From the NCBI RefSeq assembly GCF_017795885.1, contig NZ_CP059297.1, positions 1,431,001-1,495,000 on the forward strand: DNA of 64,000 nucleotides, in the 5' to 3' direction. This DNA comes from Brevundimonas sp. AJA228-03 (GTDB lineage Bacteria > Pseudomonadota > Alphaproteobacteria > Caulobacterales > Caulobacteraceae). The number at the start of each line of letters is the position of its first letter. The stretch's first letter is position 1. The notes under the pieces were generated by a model. It made no database searches. It saw only the letters and a program-made list of their open reading frames with translations, and was not told the DNA's origin. Shown here piece by piece: positions 36,567-45,629 of the stretch. Position numbers and translations under genes: made by a program.

Positions 36567-38576
36567 ATGACTGCTCAAGCTATCCAAACCGTCGCGACCG
36601 AGGCGACCACCCCCGCGCATGGCGCGGAGATCACCGTGCCGCTCAACCGGCTCAAGGCCTCGCCGAAAAACGCGAGGAAGACCCCGCACAGCCCGGCGAC
36701 CATCGAGGCCTTCGCCGCCTCCATCAAGGCCAAGGGGGTGTTGCAGCCGCCCGTGGTCGAGATCGAGCGGGACGGGGAGGGCGCCCCGACCGGGAACTAC
36801 CTCGTCACCATCGGCGAGGGGCGCCGTCAGGGCTTGCGGCTGCTCGCCAAGCGCAAGTCGATCAAGCGCACCCATCCGGTGCGGGTCATCGTGGACGCCG
36901 AGAACGACGCCCACGAGATCAGCCTCGACGAGAACATCACCCGCGAGGCCATGCACCCCGCCGACCAGTTCGAGGCCTTCCAGCGGCTGGCCGTCGAGAG
37001 GGGCTATGGACCGGACGAGATCGGCGTCCGGTTCGGGGTCTCGGCTCAGGTGGTGCGTCAGCGGCTTCGGCTGGGAGCGGCGGCGCCGGAGCTGATGGCC
37101 GCCTATCGGGAAGGGACGCTGGCGCTCGACCAGTTGATGGCCTTCTGCGTGAGCGCGGATCAGGACCGTCAGCGGCAGGTGTTCGAGCAGATCGGCCCCC
37201 ACACCCCGGCCTACGCCATCCGTCGCGCCATGACCGAGGCCAAGGTCCGCGTCGATGACCGGCGCGTCCGCTTCGTCGGCGTCGAGGCTTACGCCGAAGC
37301 GGGCGGGGAGGTGCTTCGGGACCTGTTCACCGAGGACGGTGGCGGTTGGCTGGAGGACGTGGTCCTGCTGGACCGGCTGGTCGGCGAGAAACTGGCGGGG
37401 CTGGCCGACGAGGCCCGCGAGCGCGAGGGCTGGAAATGGGCCGAGGTCAGTCTCGACTATCCCGACGTGTCCGCGTTCGGGCGGGTCTATCCTGTCGCGG
37501 TCGAACGGTCGGAAGCGGACGCCGCCGAGATCGTGGTCCTGTCCGAGGAATATGACGGGATCGTCTCGGAGGCGAGCGTGGACGGTCTGTCGCCCGAGGC
37601 GGACGCGCGGCTGGAGGAGATCGACAAGGCCTTGCAGGCCTTCGGCCCGGACTTCGCCTACGCCGACGAGGCCAGGGCGCGGGCCGGGGTCGTGGTGACG
37701 CTGGGTCACGACGGCCTCGCCCGGTTCGAGCGCGGACTGGTCCGAGCGGAGGATGTTCCCGCCAATCCGCCGTCGCCGTGGCAGGAGGACGACGCGGCGG
37801 ATCGGGGGTCGGACAACCGGCCCCGCTCCGAAGCGGAGGCCTCCGAGGACGAGGCGCCGTCGGCCCTGTCGGATCGTCTGCTGATCGACCTGACGGCCCA
37901 CAAGACCATGGGGCTGCGCGATGCGGTGCAGGCCGATGTGAATGCGGCGCTGGCGACCGTGGTCCACGCGCTCGCCTTGCAGGTCTTCTATCCGGGTTAC
38001 GGGGTCTGGACGCCGCTGCAGCTTCGGCTGACGACCACCGGATTGGAGCGGCTGGCGCCGGGGGTGGACGATGGCCCCGCCGGACGCCGGGTCAGCGACC
38101 GGTGCGAGGCGTGGGGCGCGCGCCTGCCCGAGCGCCCGGAAGACCTTTGGGGCGTGGTGGTCGCCTTGCCGCCTTCGGAGCAACTGGACCTGATGGCCTG
38201 TTGCGCCGGGGTCGGCCTCTACGCGGTGCGCGATCCACACGACCGGCGCCCCGGCGCCTTGGCGCAGGCCGAGACGCTGGCGACGGCGGTCGGGCTCGAC
38301 ATGGCCGGGACGTGGACGGCGACGGCGGTCAGCTACTTCACCCGCGTGTCCAAGGCGCGGGTGCTGGAGGCGGTGACCGAGGCGGTGAATCCGGAGGAGG
38401 CGGGACGGATCGCCGGGTTCAAGAAGGGGGACATGGCCGAGGCCGCCGAGCGGCTGGTGGAAGGGAAGGGGTGGCTGCCTGTTCCGTTGCGAACCGTGTC
38501 GGATGCAGCCGAGCCGGAGGATGAGGGCGCGGACGAACCGCGCGATGGCGACGCCTATTCGTTCGCCGCCGAATAG
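36567..38576 (+). CDS. Large ParB/RepB/Spo0J-like partition protein
   Basis: A 669-residue ParB-family protein, over twice the length of chromosomal ParB. The N-terminal ParB/sulfiredoxin-like CTPase domain starts at ITVPLNRLKASPKNARKT and contains IGEGRRQGLRLLA and DENITREAMHPADQFEAFQRL. A helix-turn-helix follows (GPDEIGVRFGVSAQVVRQRLRLGAAAPELMAAYREGTLALDQLMAFC). The remaining ~450 residues are specific to plasmid and ICE proteins. A strong aaaggagg site precedes the ATG; longer frames upstream are not used. No ParA is adjacent. It probably supports maintenance or regulation of the element. Confidence 0.88.
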   Translation: MTAQAIQTVATEATTPAHGAEITVPLNRLKASPKNARKTPHSPATIEAFAASIKAKGVLQPPVVEIERDGEGAPTGNYLVTIGEGRRQGLRLLAKRKSIKRTHPVRVIVDAENDAHEISLDENITREAMHPADQFEAFQRLAVERGYGPDEIGVRFGVSAQVVRQRLRLGAAAPELMAAYREGTLALDQLMAFCVSADQDRQRQVFEQIGPHTPAYAIRRAMTEAKVRVDDRRVRFVGVEAYAEAGGEVLRDLFTEDGGGWLEDVVLLDRLVGEKLAGLADEAREREGWKWAEVSLDYPDVSAFGRVYPVAVERSEADAAEIVVLSEEYDGIVSEASVDGLSPEADARLEEIDKALQAFGPDFAYADEARARAGVVVTLGHDGLARFERGLVRAEDVPANPPSPWQEDDAADRGSDNRPRSEAEASEDEAPSALSDRLLIDLTAHKTMGLRDAVQADVNAALATVVHALALQVFYPGYGVWTPLQLRLTTTGLERLAPGVDDGPAGRRVSDRCEAWGARLPERPEDLWGVVVALPPSEQLDLMACCAGVGLYAVRDPHDRRPGALAQAETLATAVGLDMAGTWTATAVSYFTRVSKARVLEAVTEAVNPEEAGRIAGFKKGDMAEAAERLVEGKGWLPVPLRTVSDAAEPEDEGADEPRDGDAYSFAAE

Positions 38577-38597
38577 GGTCTCCGGATACGAAAACTC

Positions 38598-38630
38598 GCC
38601 GCGCGCCCTTTGGGGGCGCGCGGCTTTTTT
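38598..38630 (+). terminator. Strong intrinsic terminator after parB
   Basis: GCCGCGCGCC and GGCGCGCGGC form a 10-bp perfect stem followed by TTTTTT, 22 bp after the parB stop. On the opposite strand a GTTTTCG follows the hairpin, so it may also end the convergent gene at 38640. Confidence 0.88.
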
Positions 38631-38639
38631 GTTGAGCCG

Positions 38640-39272
38640 TCAGCTCACATCGTCGGCGACGTTGAGCAGCTCGCGAGCGAACTCGTACTCGCTGACGAGA
38701 TCGCTGGCCTTCTCCTTCGGCCATCCCTGCTCTCGCAGGGTCGCATAGAGCAGGTCCGTGTCGAGCCGCTTGCCACTCCGATGCACTGTGACGAGGAAGG
38801 TCGCCCAGCGCTTGAAATCCGCAGGGTGCGATGACCCTGACGACTGGTTGGCCGCGCCCGAAAACTGGACGAGAAGCCGCGCGATCTCGGGGCCGACTTC
38901 CGCCGCGAGCGAGGTGCGGGGCAGGGACGTCACGACCGAGAGCGAGAGCGCCGCTGCCGCCGGCTGAACCAATTGCTCGAGGAATTCCTGAAGGGTCGCG
39001 TTGTAAACGGTCGGGCCCAGGTTTCCGACATCGCGGGGAACGATGTTCACAATCTGAATGCCCTCCGGCTCCAGATGCAGGGCCACCCCCAGCGCCGGAA
39101 GCAAACCGTCGGCCTCTCTGGAGAAGACGCGGTAATTGTCGTCGCCGATGTTCGCCTCGCCCTCCGGCGAGCGCGCCCAGGGCGCTTTGGCGTCGCGTGT
39201 CATATGGTCGACCAGCGCGTCGATTTCCGCGCGTGTCCCGCGGACCTCAAGGTCGCGCATGACTTCCATCAT
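38640..39272 (-). CDS. Hypothetical protein
   Basis: A 210-residue soluble protein I cannot assign. The N-terminal half contains EVRGTRAEIDALVDHMTRDAKAPWARSPEGE and LHLEPEGIQIVNIVPRDVGNLGPTVYNATLQEFL; the C-terminal half is helical and ends EKASDLVSEYEFARELLNVADDVS. The start has AGGAAAA 6 bases upstream. It is divergent from the HEPN-like gene at 39356 across 83 bp, so the two may share regulation. Its mixed alpha/beta layout suggests a partner or regulator, but no function is proposed. Confidence 0.7.
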   Translation of the reverse strand: MMEVMRDLEVRGTRAEIDALVDHMTRDAKAPWARSPEGEANIGDDNYRVFSREADGLLPALGVALHLEPEGIQIVNIVPRDVGNLGPTVYNATLQEFLEQLVQPAAAALSLSVVTSLPRTSLAAEVGPEIARLLVQFSGAANQSSGSSHPADFKRWATFLVTVHRSGKRLDTDLLYATLREQGWPKEKASDLVSEYEFARELLNVADDVS

Positions 39273-39355
39273 CGTCTTTTCCTGTCTGGTGTTCGCATAT
39301 TGTTCTTAGCGCGAAGCGGGCTAGGATCAAAACTGTCGCTATACCGGAACGAGAA

Positions 39356-40342
39356 ATGCCCACAGGTTCGCTGTACGCACGGATGCAGGCTCACGGGACC
39401 TTGACGGAGTCGCCGCGCGACATCGCCAACGCCGTCTACGCATTGCCATCGACGTTGCACTGGATGCGCGGGCTGGCGATCCTTTGCGAGGCGCAAGCCG
39501 TTTCATTCCAAACAGCCCGGGCCTTCTACCAAAGAGTTCAGCGCAAGCCCCTTCCCGATCGGCAGCTGAACTCGATCTACGAGCAACTGCTTCTGTCACT
39601 GCATCATATCGCAGCCCTGGACGCCCTGGCGCTTGCCCCGAACAAGGCCGACGTAAGCCGGGTCGGCATCGTGGCCTGGTACTATGGCGTCTACGGCGCG
39701 GCCTCGGCCATGATCGCGGCGGCCGATGGGTCGTTTCCCGAGACCCACGCCAGCACCGCCCGACAGTGGGACCGACAGTTCGCCGTTCCTGGCCTGGTGC
39801 TGCCGCCGTTCGCGGATCGCGTAGGGCGCCTGTGCTCAGCGGATGTCGAGGATGCGCTTCGCGTGCCGCGCAGTCGCGGCAAACACCCGCTGACGCTCCA
39901 GCCCGGCTCGGTCGACGAGGCGTGGGGCTGTATCGCGGAATACCTTTCGGGGACCGCGTCGTGGGAGCAATGGAACGTCGAACAGGCCGTCCGGGGCGCA
40001 TCCGCCTTTCGCGATCTCGGCGTGGAGAATTTTCGCACCAAGGCCGCGCGCGCGCTCCGGGACGAGGCGCTCGGAAAACGGAGCGTCTGCTTCCTTCATC
40101 AGGCGTCGCGGTATCGCGGCAAGGCCAACTACCGCGATGCGATCTTCCTGGCCTACGGCAAATCCGTGCCGAAATCGGTCGATGGGTTTGTCGATGATCT
40201 TCGCGTGGTCCTCAGGGCGTTCAGCGCTATGGCCGCCGCCTATTGCGCCGCTCGCGTCGGGCGGGACGAATGGGACTGGTTCGTCGCGGACATCACCAGC
40301 CGCCGCGCGATTTCGCTCTCGCCGGAAGACATCTGGCGCTGA
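39356..40342 (+). CDS. Hypothetical protein with HEPN-like features
   Basis: A 328-residue, largely helical protein. The segment RVGIVAWYYGVYGAASAMIAAADG resembles the first core helices of HEPN proteins, and LHQASRYRGKANYRDAIFLAYGKS followed by DLRVVLRAFSAMAAAYCAARVG resembles their C-terminal part. A canonical RxxxxH ribonuclease motif is not clear, so it may be a non-catalytic member. It is the first of three close co-directional genes (39356-42190) ending in a double-HNH protein. Family call is by pattern only and is uncertain. Confidence 0.65.
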   Translation: MPTGSLYARMQAHGTLTESPRDIANAVYALPSTLHWMRGLAILCEAQAVSFQTARAFYQRVQRKPLPDRQLNSIYEQLLLSLHHIAALDALALAPNKADVSRVGIVAWYYGVYGAASAMIAAADGSFPETHASTARQWDRQFAVPGLVLPPFADRVGRLCSADVEDALRVPRSRGKHPLTLQPGSVDEAWGCIAEYLSGTASWEQWNVEQAVRGASAFRDLGVENFRTKAARALRDEALGKRSVCFLHQASRYRGKANYRDAIFLAYGKSVPKSVDGFVDDLRVVLRAFSAMAAAYCAARVGRDEWDWFVADITSRRAISLSPEDIWR

Positions 40343-40427
40343 GCACCTGTATCAACCACCGCCCGCTACGACCGAAAATGACGCAGGCGCACCCCTATTG
40401 TGTCGCTATTTCACCGGAGACAAGCCG

Positions 40428-40679
40428 ATGCCGATTGCCCGTCTGTATGCCCGCGGCGCCGAAGGGCGCCTGGAGGATCTGCAGCATGACATCGATCTCA
40501 GCGAATGCGCGGGGGTATGTCCCATGAAGGGCGACCACATCGTGGCTTCGAAGGTCGGTCAGTCCGGCACGCTCTGGGAGGTCCAGGAGCGCTACTTCAA
40601 GGCCCGGGGACATGACGACTACGTGGTCCTGATCGTCGAGGAACGCGACGCTCGTCCGGATGAGGTCGATCTGTTCTGA
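40428..40679 (+). CDS. Small hypothetical protein
   Basis: An 83-residue acidic protein (MPIARLYARGAEGRLEDLQHDIDLSECAGVCPMKGDHIVASKV...) with a C-terminal beta-rich part ending VLIVEERDARPDEVDLF. GGAGA lies 9 bases before the ATG. It is 85 bp after the HEPN-like gene and only 8 bp before the double-HNH gene, so it is probably co-translated with the latter. An immunity, antitoxin or adaptor role would fit its size and place but is not shown. Confidence 0.65.
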   Translation: MPIARLYARGAEGRLEDLQHDIDLSECAGVCPMKGDHIVASKVGQSGTLWEVQERYFKARGHDDYVVLIVEERDARPDEVDLF

Positions 40680-40687
40680 GATCAGAG

Positions 40688-42190
40688 ATGCAGTCTCTCG
40701 ACCTTCCTGACTTTGATTTCGCCGACGATCCGACGCTTGAGCGTTTTCTGCCGTCGTTCGACGGCAGGTGGAGTCAGCAGACCAAGGCCATTCAAAAGTC
40801 TCTGGGCACGCAGCAACTCGAACTGAATGGAAGCTGGGCCGGCACGCCGACCGATTGGTCCTGCCCGGTCTGCCGACGCTACAAGCCCGAGATCGCCCGG
40901 TTGACGCCGGCTGGCGTCGCTCTTTGCCAACTTGATCGACACCACGACCATCTCGGCGACGAGGGTGCGCGCATTCTATGGCGCGGCCAGCAAAAGCAAA
41001 CCGATCGGGCGCGCCAGGATGCGCTCCACAGCGCCATTCAGGTTTGCATGGGACTGGCGGAGAGGTTTCACCAGACCTTGGTCTGCAGCGACTGCAACGC
41101 CGCTGACGGGGCGGCCAAGTCGGCGTTGGCGGGCGTGGTGCACCCCGAGTTCAGTTTCGCTCCGTCGGAGATCGCCAGATTTATTCGGATCGCCCCCAAC
41201 CGGCCCCATGAGGTGGACGTCGAGGTCGCGCGGGCCGTCTGGCTTGAGGTCGCCGAGGACGTGCGTGACCGGCTGTCCTTCATGGAGGTCATGGCCCGGC
41301 GTATCGCAGAGGGGCGCCACAGCCGCGAAGGGTCCGGATACACGCCCCACCACAAGGCCACGCTCCTGACGGATATTCTCAGCGCGGCGGGCCATCCGAG
41401 AACCACGGTCGAGTGGCTGGCGGGGGGCGTCGAGAAGCGCTCTATCCAGCGGGACGGCTTTGCGTCGTCGGTGAAAAAGCCGTCGAAGAAATCCGTTCCA
41501 GTGCCAACGCCGGATGACCTGGCGCGGTTCACCGCTGGCTTGCATGAACGAGATTTCTGGCATGCGCCGGCTGAGGACTGGCGATGCGCGGCCTGTGACC
41601 GATCCCGCTTCGAAATGCTCCGCAAAGCGCCCAAAAGCGGCCTCTGGACCGCCGGCGCTCACCGGCGACGCGTGTTCCTGGTCGAGGCCGATCCTGACGC
41701 ACTGTGGCGTCGGAACGGCTGGTATGAGCACGGTCTGACCTTCGGCGACCACCAGACGGTCTGGATTTGCAAGGACTGCCGCCTGATCATCACGGACGCC
41801 AAACAGACCGGCCAGAACTTGACGGATGACTGCCTAAGCGTCGCCGACGTCCGGGAACTGCTGATTGCCGTCACGCCGCACGAGCGGCCGCAATACGATC
41901 GCCAGGCCGCCGCGCGCCGCGCGAGGGACAATTTCGAAGCCATGGCGGCGATCGAGGACTACGACCTCCATCGCCGGCGATGCCTGGACCTGTTCTACGA
42001 CCGCCGTCGGCTTCTACGCTCGAACCGCGCGGCGGATATCGATCTCTGGCAGCTAGAGGCGGTGCGGGAAGACCATATCGAGGAGGGGCAGCGGGGCCGC
42101 CAACTCGCGTGGCTGCTCGATCAAGGCCGCCGCTTCGCCGAGGTCAATTTGCGGGATCGGTGGCCCCGAGACGGCGCTGACGAAGGCTAG
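40688..42190 (+). CDS. Protein with two HNH-nuclease-like zinc modules
   Basis: A 500-residue protein with two modules of similar layout. Module one (about residues 57-138) has WSCPVCRR..., LDRHHDHLGD and LVCSDCNAADG; this CxxC / HH / CxxC arrangement is typical of HNH endonucleases, with a catalytic His candidate in RHHDH. Module two (about 297-370) has WRCAACDRSRFEML, a histidine-bearing TFGDHQTVWICKDCR, but lacks a clear double-His core. A Lys-rich linker (KKPSKKSV) separates them. Likely a DNA or RNA nuclease; the double architecture is unusual. It ends the three-gene set starting at 39356. Confidence 0.7.
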   Translation: MQSLDLPDFDFADDPTLERFLPSFDGRWSQQTKAIQKSLGTQQLELNGSWAGTPTDWSCPVCRRYKPEIARLTPAGVALCQLDRHHDHLGDEGARILWRGQQKQTDRARQDALHSAIQVCMGLAERFHQTLVCSDCNAADGAAKSALAGVVHPEFSFAPSEIARFIRIAPNRPHEVDVEVARAVWLEVAEDVRDRLSFMEVMARRIAEGRHSREGSGYTPHHKATLLTDILSAAGHPRTTVEWLAGGVEKRSIQRDGFASSVKKPSKKSVPVPTPDDLARFTAGLHERDFWHAPAEDWRCAACDRSRFEMLRKAPKSGLWTAGAHRRRVFLVEADPDALWRRNGWYEHGLTFGDHQTVWICKDCRLIITDAKQTGQNLTDDCLSVADVRELLIAVTPHERPQYDRQAAARRARDNFEAMAAIEDYDLHRRRCLDLFYDRRRLLRSNRAADIDLWQLEAVREDHIEEGQRGRQLAWLLDQGRRFAEVNLRDRWPRDGADEG

Positions 42191-42302
42191 GCCGGGCCCG
42201 CTAGAACTGCGACCGACCGAGTACCGCGTCGGATGCCGACGGGCGTATTCATAGCCGCCCTTGCTGGCGGCAAGTAGACGGCTGGACTGTGGAGATGTCG
42301 TC

Positions 42303-43151
42303 ATGGCCAAGATTAACTATCGCGACCGGGCGCGGAAACACGTCGCCGAGGCTAGAGCACGGCTCGCGGAAGCCGGGGAAGCGGCCGCCCGCCAAGCCTG
42401 CCTGGCGCTGCGCATGGCGATTGAGGCCCTGACCTATCAGAACCTTCAAGCCTATCTTGCGGAGACTCCCAACAGCGTCATGGCGCAATGGACGCCCAAG
42501 AAGGTGATGGACGAGCTCTTGGCTGCGGACCCCAATGCGGACCAGACGACGACGGTATTCATAGGGGTCGAGAAGACGCCGGGTGTGCCGTCCGACGACA
42601 TGCAATTTCTGGGGGAGGACCGGCGGTTCACCCAGAAGTGGGGCAACAAGGCGCACAACGCTCTGGGCAGCTTCCTGCACGAACCGACTATTCGCCAAAC
42701 CGAAACCGGAAAAGCCACTGAGGCCGACGCCCGTCTGAAGGCCGCCGCGATCGCGGATGAACTGGACCGGATTCTCGCCACCTCCCTGTTCTCAGTGAAC
42801 ATGGGCGAGTTCATCTCCTTCGAGTGCGTCTGCGGCTTTCACGTAAAGCGCCGTAGTTCGGTGTTGTCCCACGACGACCAGGTCATCTGCGGCGGATGCG
42901 GTCGGCACTGGATCTACAAGGAACTCGAAGGCGACCCGGCCTACGGATTCGTCCCGGACGGCTATTCCTTTCCCTGCTTGAGCTGTGGAGAGACATGCCA
43001 GTTTGAGGCACACGAACTCGGCGACGGCAAGATCATCGCCTGCGCCGGCTGTGGCGCACAAGCAGAGGTCTTCACCCAGTTTGCAGTCCGACCGGCTGGG
43101 GCCGGGGCAGATGGGGCGGACTGTGCGGGCGATACACCGACGTCGACCTAG
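42303..43151 (+). CDS. Helical (HEPN-like) protein with C-terminal zinc ribbons
   Basis: A 282-residue protein. The N-terminal part (ARKHVAEARARLAEAGEAAARQACLALRMAIEALTYQNLQAYL) and QKWGNKAHNALGSFLHEPTI resemble helical HEPN/DUF4145-type domains, including a basic-to-His spacing. The C-terminal part holds two zinc ribbons: ECVCGFHV...ICGGCGRHW and FPCLSCGETCQF...ACAGCGAQA. GGAGA is present upstream of the ATG, 112 bp after the double-HNH gene. Possibly a nucleic-acid-binding effector. The HEPN suggestion is tentative. Confidence 0.65.
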   Translation: MAKINYRDRARKHVAEARARLAEAGEAAARQACLALRMAIEALTYQNLQAYLAETPNSVMAQWTPKKVMDELLAADPNADQTTTVFIGVEKTPGVPSDDMQFLGEDRRFTQKWGNKAHNALGSFLHEPTIRQTETGKATEADARLKAAAIADELDRILATSLFSVNMGEFISFECVCGFHVKRRSSVLSHDDQVICGGCGRHWIYKELEGDPAYGFVPDGYSFPCLSCGETCQFEAHELGDGKIIACAGCGAQAEVFTQFAVRPAGAGADGADCAGDTPTST

Positions 43152-43259
43152 CCGGACTTGGGGCCCTTCAACTGATGCGTGCCTGACTTTCCCGCTTGAT
43201 CCCGCCAAGCTTGTCTTTCAGGGAGGGCGTGGTCCGATGCGATCTTCGGGCGCCGGCGG

Positions 43260-44666
43260 ATGGGCGACATGGCGGTTCACGAGATTGAGGAACGGCGGTT
43301 CGCCGCCTTGGCGGGTTACACTCGCGATCCCGGCCTGGTCAGGGTTGTTCAGGAGTTCGCCTGGTTTGAGACTGATGATGGTCGCGTTCTGGGCGTGCTG
43401 ACCTGGGACCGGTTCGATCGCGATTTCGCCTGGGTCGCCTTGGGGCGCGACGAGCGTGCTCAGTTTCGAATGATCGACGTTGACGCCAGCCTCGGCTCCG
43501 CGGACGAGGCCCGCGAGGCGCTTCTCGCCGCCATGGGGCGGTGGCAGGCCGAGCCCGACGAAGACATGCATCAGGGTTGGGACGGGGAGGGCGAAGTGCC
43601 GTCCGAACCGCCCGCGCCGATCGATTTCTTCGCGCCGATCACGCCGGAACAGAATCAGCATCCGACGTTCAAGGTCCTCGTCAACGACCCGCGCTATTCG
43701 CCGGCTCGCGAGTTGATCGCAGCCATGATGCGTCACCACAAGGATGTGGACGGCAATTTCGTCCAACAGTTCCAGACGGTCGCTTTCGACGCCCGTCTAT
43801 GGGAGCTCTATCTGTTTGCGGTGTTCACGGAGCTGGGCTTCGTACAGACAGGCGACGGCGTCGCGCCGGACTTCGTCATGAACAGTCTGCGAGGTCCGCT
43901 AGGTGTTGAGGCGACGACGGCGAACCCGCCGCAAGGCGCGGACGTTCCGCCGGCTCCGACGGCGGACACGCTCCAAGACTACCTCGAAAACTATGTGCCG
44001 ATTAAGCTTGCCCGGACGCTGAAGAAGAAACTCCGAAAGGCCGGGCCATACTGGCGGGCGGAAGGAATGGCGGGCGTTCCCTTCGCGATTGCGGTTCAGG
44101 ACTTCCACGCGCCGGGCGCCATGACGATGATCGTCCCGGCAATGACTGAGTACGCCTTCGGGGTCCGCCACTCGATACGGGACGGCGTCCGAAAAATCGA
44201 ATGGATCACCGAGCATCGGCGTGGCGATATGGTGGAACAGAGCGGCTTCTTCCGCCTGCCCGATGGCGAGAACGTCAGCGCCGTGATCGTCAATCCGCAG
44301 GGCACATTGGTGAAGTTCAACCGCCTCGGCTTCGTCGCCGGCTTCGGCGACCGCCGCGTCCGGATGGTCCGCAAGGGCATCCGACGTCATGACGGTGACG
44401 CCGACCCGCGGCCGCGCCCGTTCGTGGACCAGGTCCACGCGCCGGGCTACGCGGAAACCTGGGTCGAAGGCATGGTCGTCCTACACAATCCTCACGCCAG
44501 AATTCCTCTCGACCCCGAACTGCTTCCCGGCGCTACGCACGAGTTTCTCGAACCGGACGGCCGGATCATGTCCGGCTTGCCGAATGCTCCGCCGCCCTAC
44601 TACTCCCGCACCGCGGTTTTCATTGAAGGCGACGCCGAGGCTGACGCAGATGTGCAGGAAGACTAA
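43260..44666 (+). CDS. Unknown protein with PD-(D/E)XK-like signature
   Basis: A 468-residue protein found, to my recollection, in many bacteria without assigned function. The central part FDARLWELYLFAVFTELGFVQTGDGVAPDFVMNSLRGPLGVEATTANPP has Glu, then PDF with Asp, then VEATT. This resembles the E...D...ExK core of restriction-endonuclease-like folds with Thr in place of Lys. The C-terminal part is beta-rich (ETWVEGMVVLHNPHARIPLDPELLPGATHEFLEPDG). The ribosome site is weak and a second ATG at 43269 is possible. It lies in the same direction as the genes on both sides. Confidence 0.65.
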   Translation: MGDMAVHEIEERRFAALAGYTRDPGLVRVVQEFAWFETDDGRVLGVLTWDRFDRDFAWVALGRDERAQFRMIDVDASLGSADEAREALLAAMGRWQAEPDEDMHQGWDGEGEVPSEPPAPIDFFAPITPEQNQHPTFKVLVNDPRYSPARELIAAMMRHHKDVDGNFVQQFQTVAFDARLWELYLFAVFTELGFVQTGDGVAPDFVMNSLRGPLGVEATTANPPQGADVPPAPTADTLQDYLENYVPIKLARTLKKKLRKAGPYWRAEGMAGVPFAIAVQDFHAPGAMTMIVPAMTEYAFGVRHSIRDGVRKIEWITEHRRGDMVEQSGFFRLPDGENVSAVIVNPQGTLVKFNRLGFVAGFGDRRVRMVRKGIRRHDGDADPRPRPFVDQVHAPGYAETWVEGMVVLHNPHARIPLDPELLPGATHEFLEPDGRIMSGLPNAPPPYYSRTAVFIEGDAEADADVQED

Positions 44667-44708
44667 TACAGCCTTGCCGGGGCGCCCCTCATCGGGGAGA
44701 CTCCCGCG

Positions 44709-45629
44709 ATGAAGTCGAGCCTGGATCATCTGCCTCTGCGCAAGCAGGCCGAGCTACGCCGCGTCGTGGAGGTCATCCGCTCGTCGTTCGTCGACTCCAT
44801 CTCGACCCGCAGGGCCGAGCGGCTGAAGAACGGCAAGATCCTCAAGGTCATCCTCTACGGATCATACGCGCGCGGCGACTGGGTGCATGATCCGGTCGGG
44901 CGCTACTTCTCGGATTTCGATCTGCTGATCGTGGTCGATCATGAAGACCTGACCGACGGCGAGTTCTGGCATGACGCCGAGAACAAGCTGATGCCGGGCG
45001 AGACCCTGATCCGCACGCCTGTCAGCCTGGTCGTTCACAGCCTCGACGACGTGAACGAGCAGCTGGATCGAGGTCGCTACTTCTGGGCGGACATCGTGCG
45101 GGAGGGGATCGTTCTCTTCGATACGCCCGGCGCCAAGCTGCGCAAACCGGCGGATCTGAAAGCTCAAGTAGCGCTCAAGGAAGCGGAGGATTTTTTCGCT
45201 GATTGGACGCAAAGCTCGGCTAGCTTTGCGCGTGGCGCGCAGTTCTACATGGGTGAGGGGGCTGATCCTAAGCTCGCCGCGTTCAACCTGCATCAATCGG
45301 CCGAACACCTGTACCACTGCGTGCTGCTGGTGGTGACGCTCTACAGCGGCAAGGCCCACAACCTCGCCTTCCTGCGCAAGAAGGCCGAGGCGATCGACGC
45401 CCGGCTGGCCGAGGCCTGGCCGCGCGAGACCAAGTTCGAGCGTCGCTGCTTCGAGCTGTTGCGCGAAGCCTATGTGAAGGCGCGCTACTCCAGGCACTAC
45501 AAGATCAGCGCCGAGGAACTGGCCTGGCTGACCCAGAGGGTCGAGGTGCTGCGCAAACTGGCTGTCTCGGTTTGCGAAGAACGGCTGGCGCAACTACGCG
45601 AGGCGGCGAACCATGACCCTTCCGCGTGA
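44709..45629 (+). CDS. Nucleotidyltransferase-HEPN fusion (MNT/HEPN type)
   Basis: A 306-residue protein joining two domains usually encoded by separate toxin-antitoxin genes. The N-terminal polymerase-beta-like nucleotidyltransferase has ILYGSYARGDW and FSDFDLLIVVD (GSxxxG...DxD). The C-terminal HEPN domain (about 165-300) has FNLHQSAEHLYHCVLLVVTLYSGKAHNL and REAYVKARYSRHYKIS. In MntA-HepT systems the nucleotidyltransferase AMPylates and silences the HEPN ribonuclease. Here the RYSRHY motif could supply the RNase residues. It overlaps the following gene by 17 bases, implying functional coupling. Confidence 0.85.
   Translation: MKSSLDHLPLRKQAELRRVVEVIRSSFVDSISTRRAERLKNGKILKVILYGSYARGDWVHDPVGRYFSDFDLLIVVDHEDLTDGEFWHDAENKLMPGETLIRTPVSLVVHSLDDVNEQLDRGRYFWADIVREGIVLFDTPGAKLRKPADLKAQVALKEAEDFFADWTQSSASFARGAQFYMGEGADPKLAAFNLHQSAEHLYHCVLLVVTLYSGKAHNLAFLRKKAEAIDARLAEAWPRETKFERRCFELLREAYVKARYSRHYKISAEELAWLTQRVEVLRKLAVSVCEERLAQLREAANHDPSA

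Noticed and set aside
37486..37500. A second TATCCTG-containing sequence inside parB
   Set aside because: It lies within conserved coding sequence far from the relaxase genes and lacks the wider CCTATCCTGCCC context.
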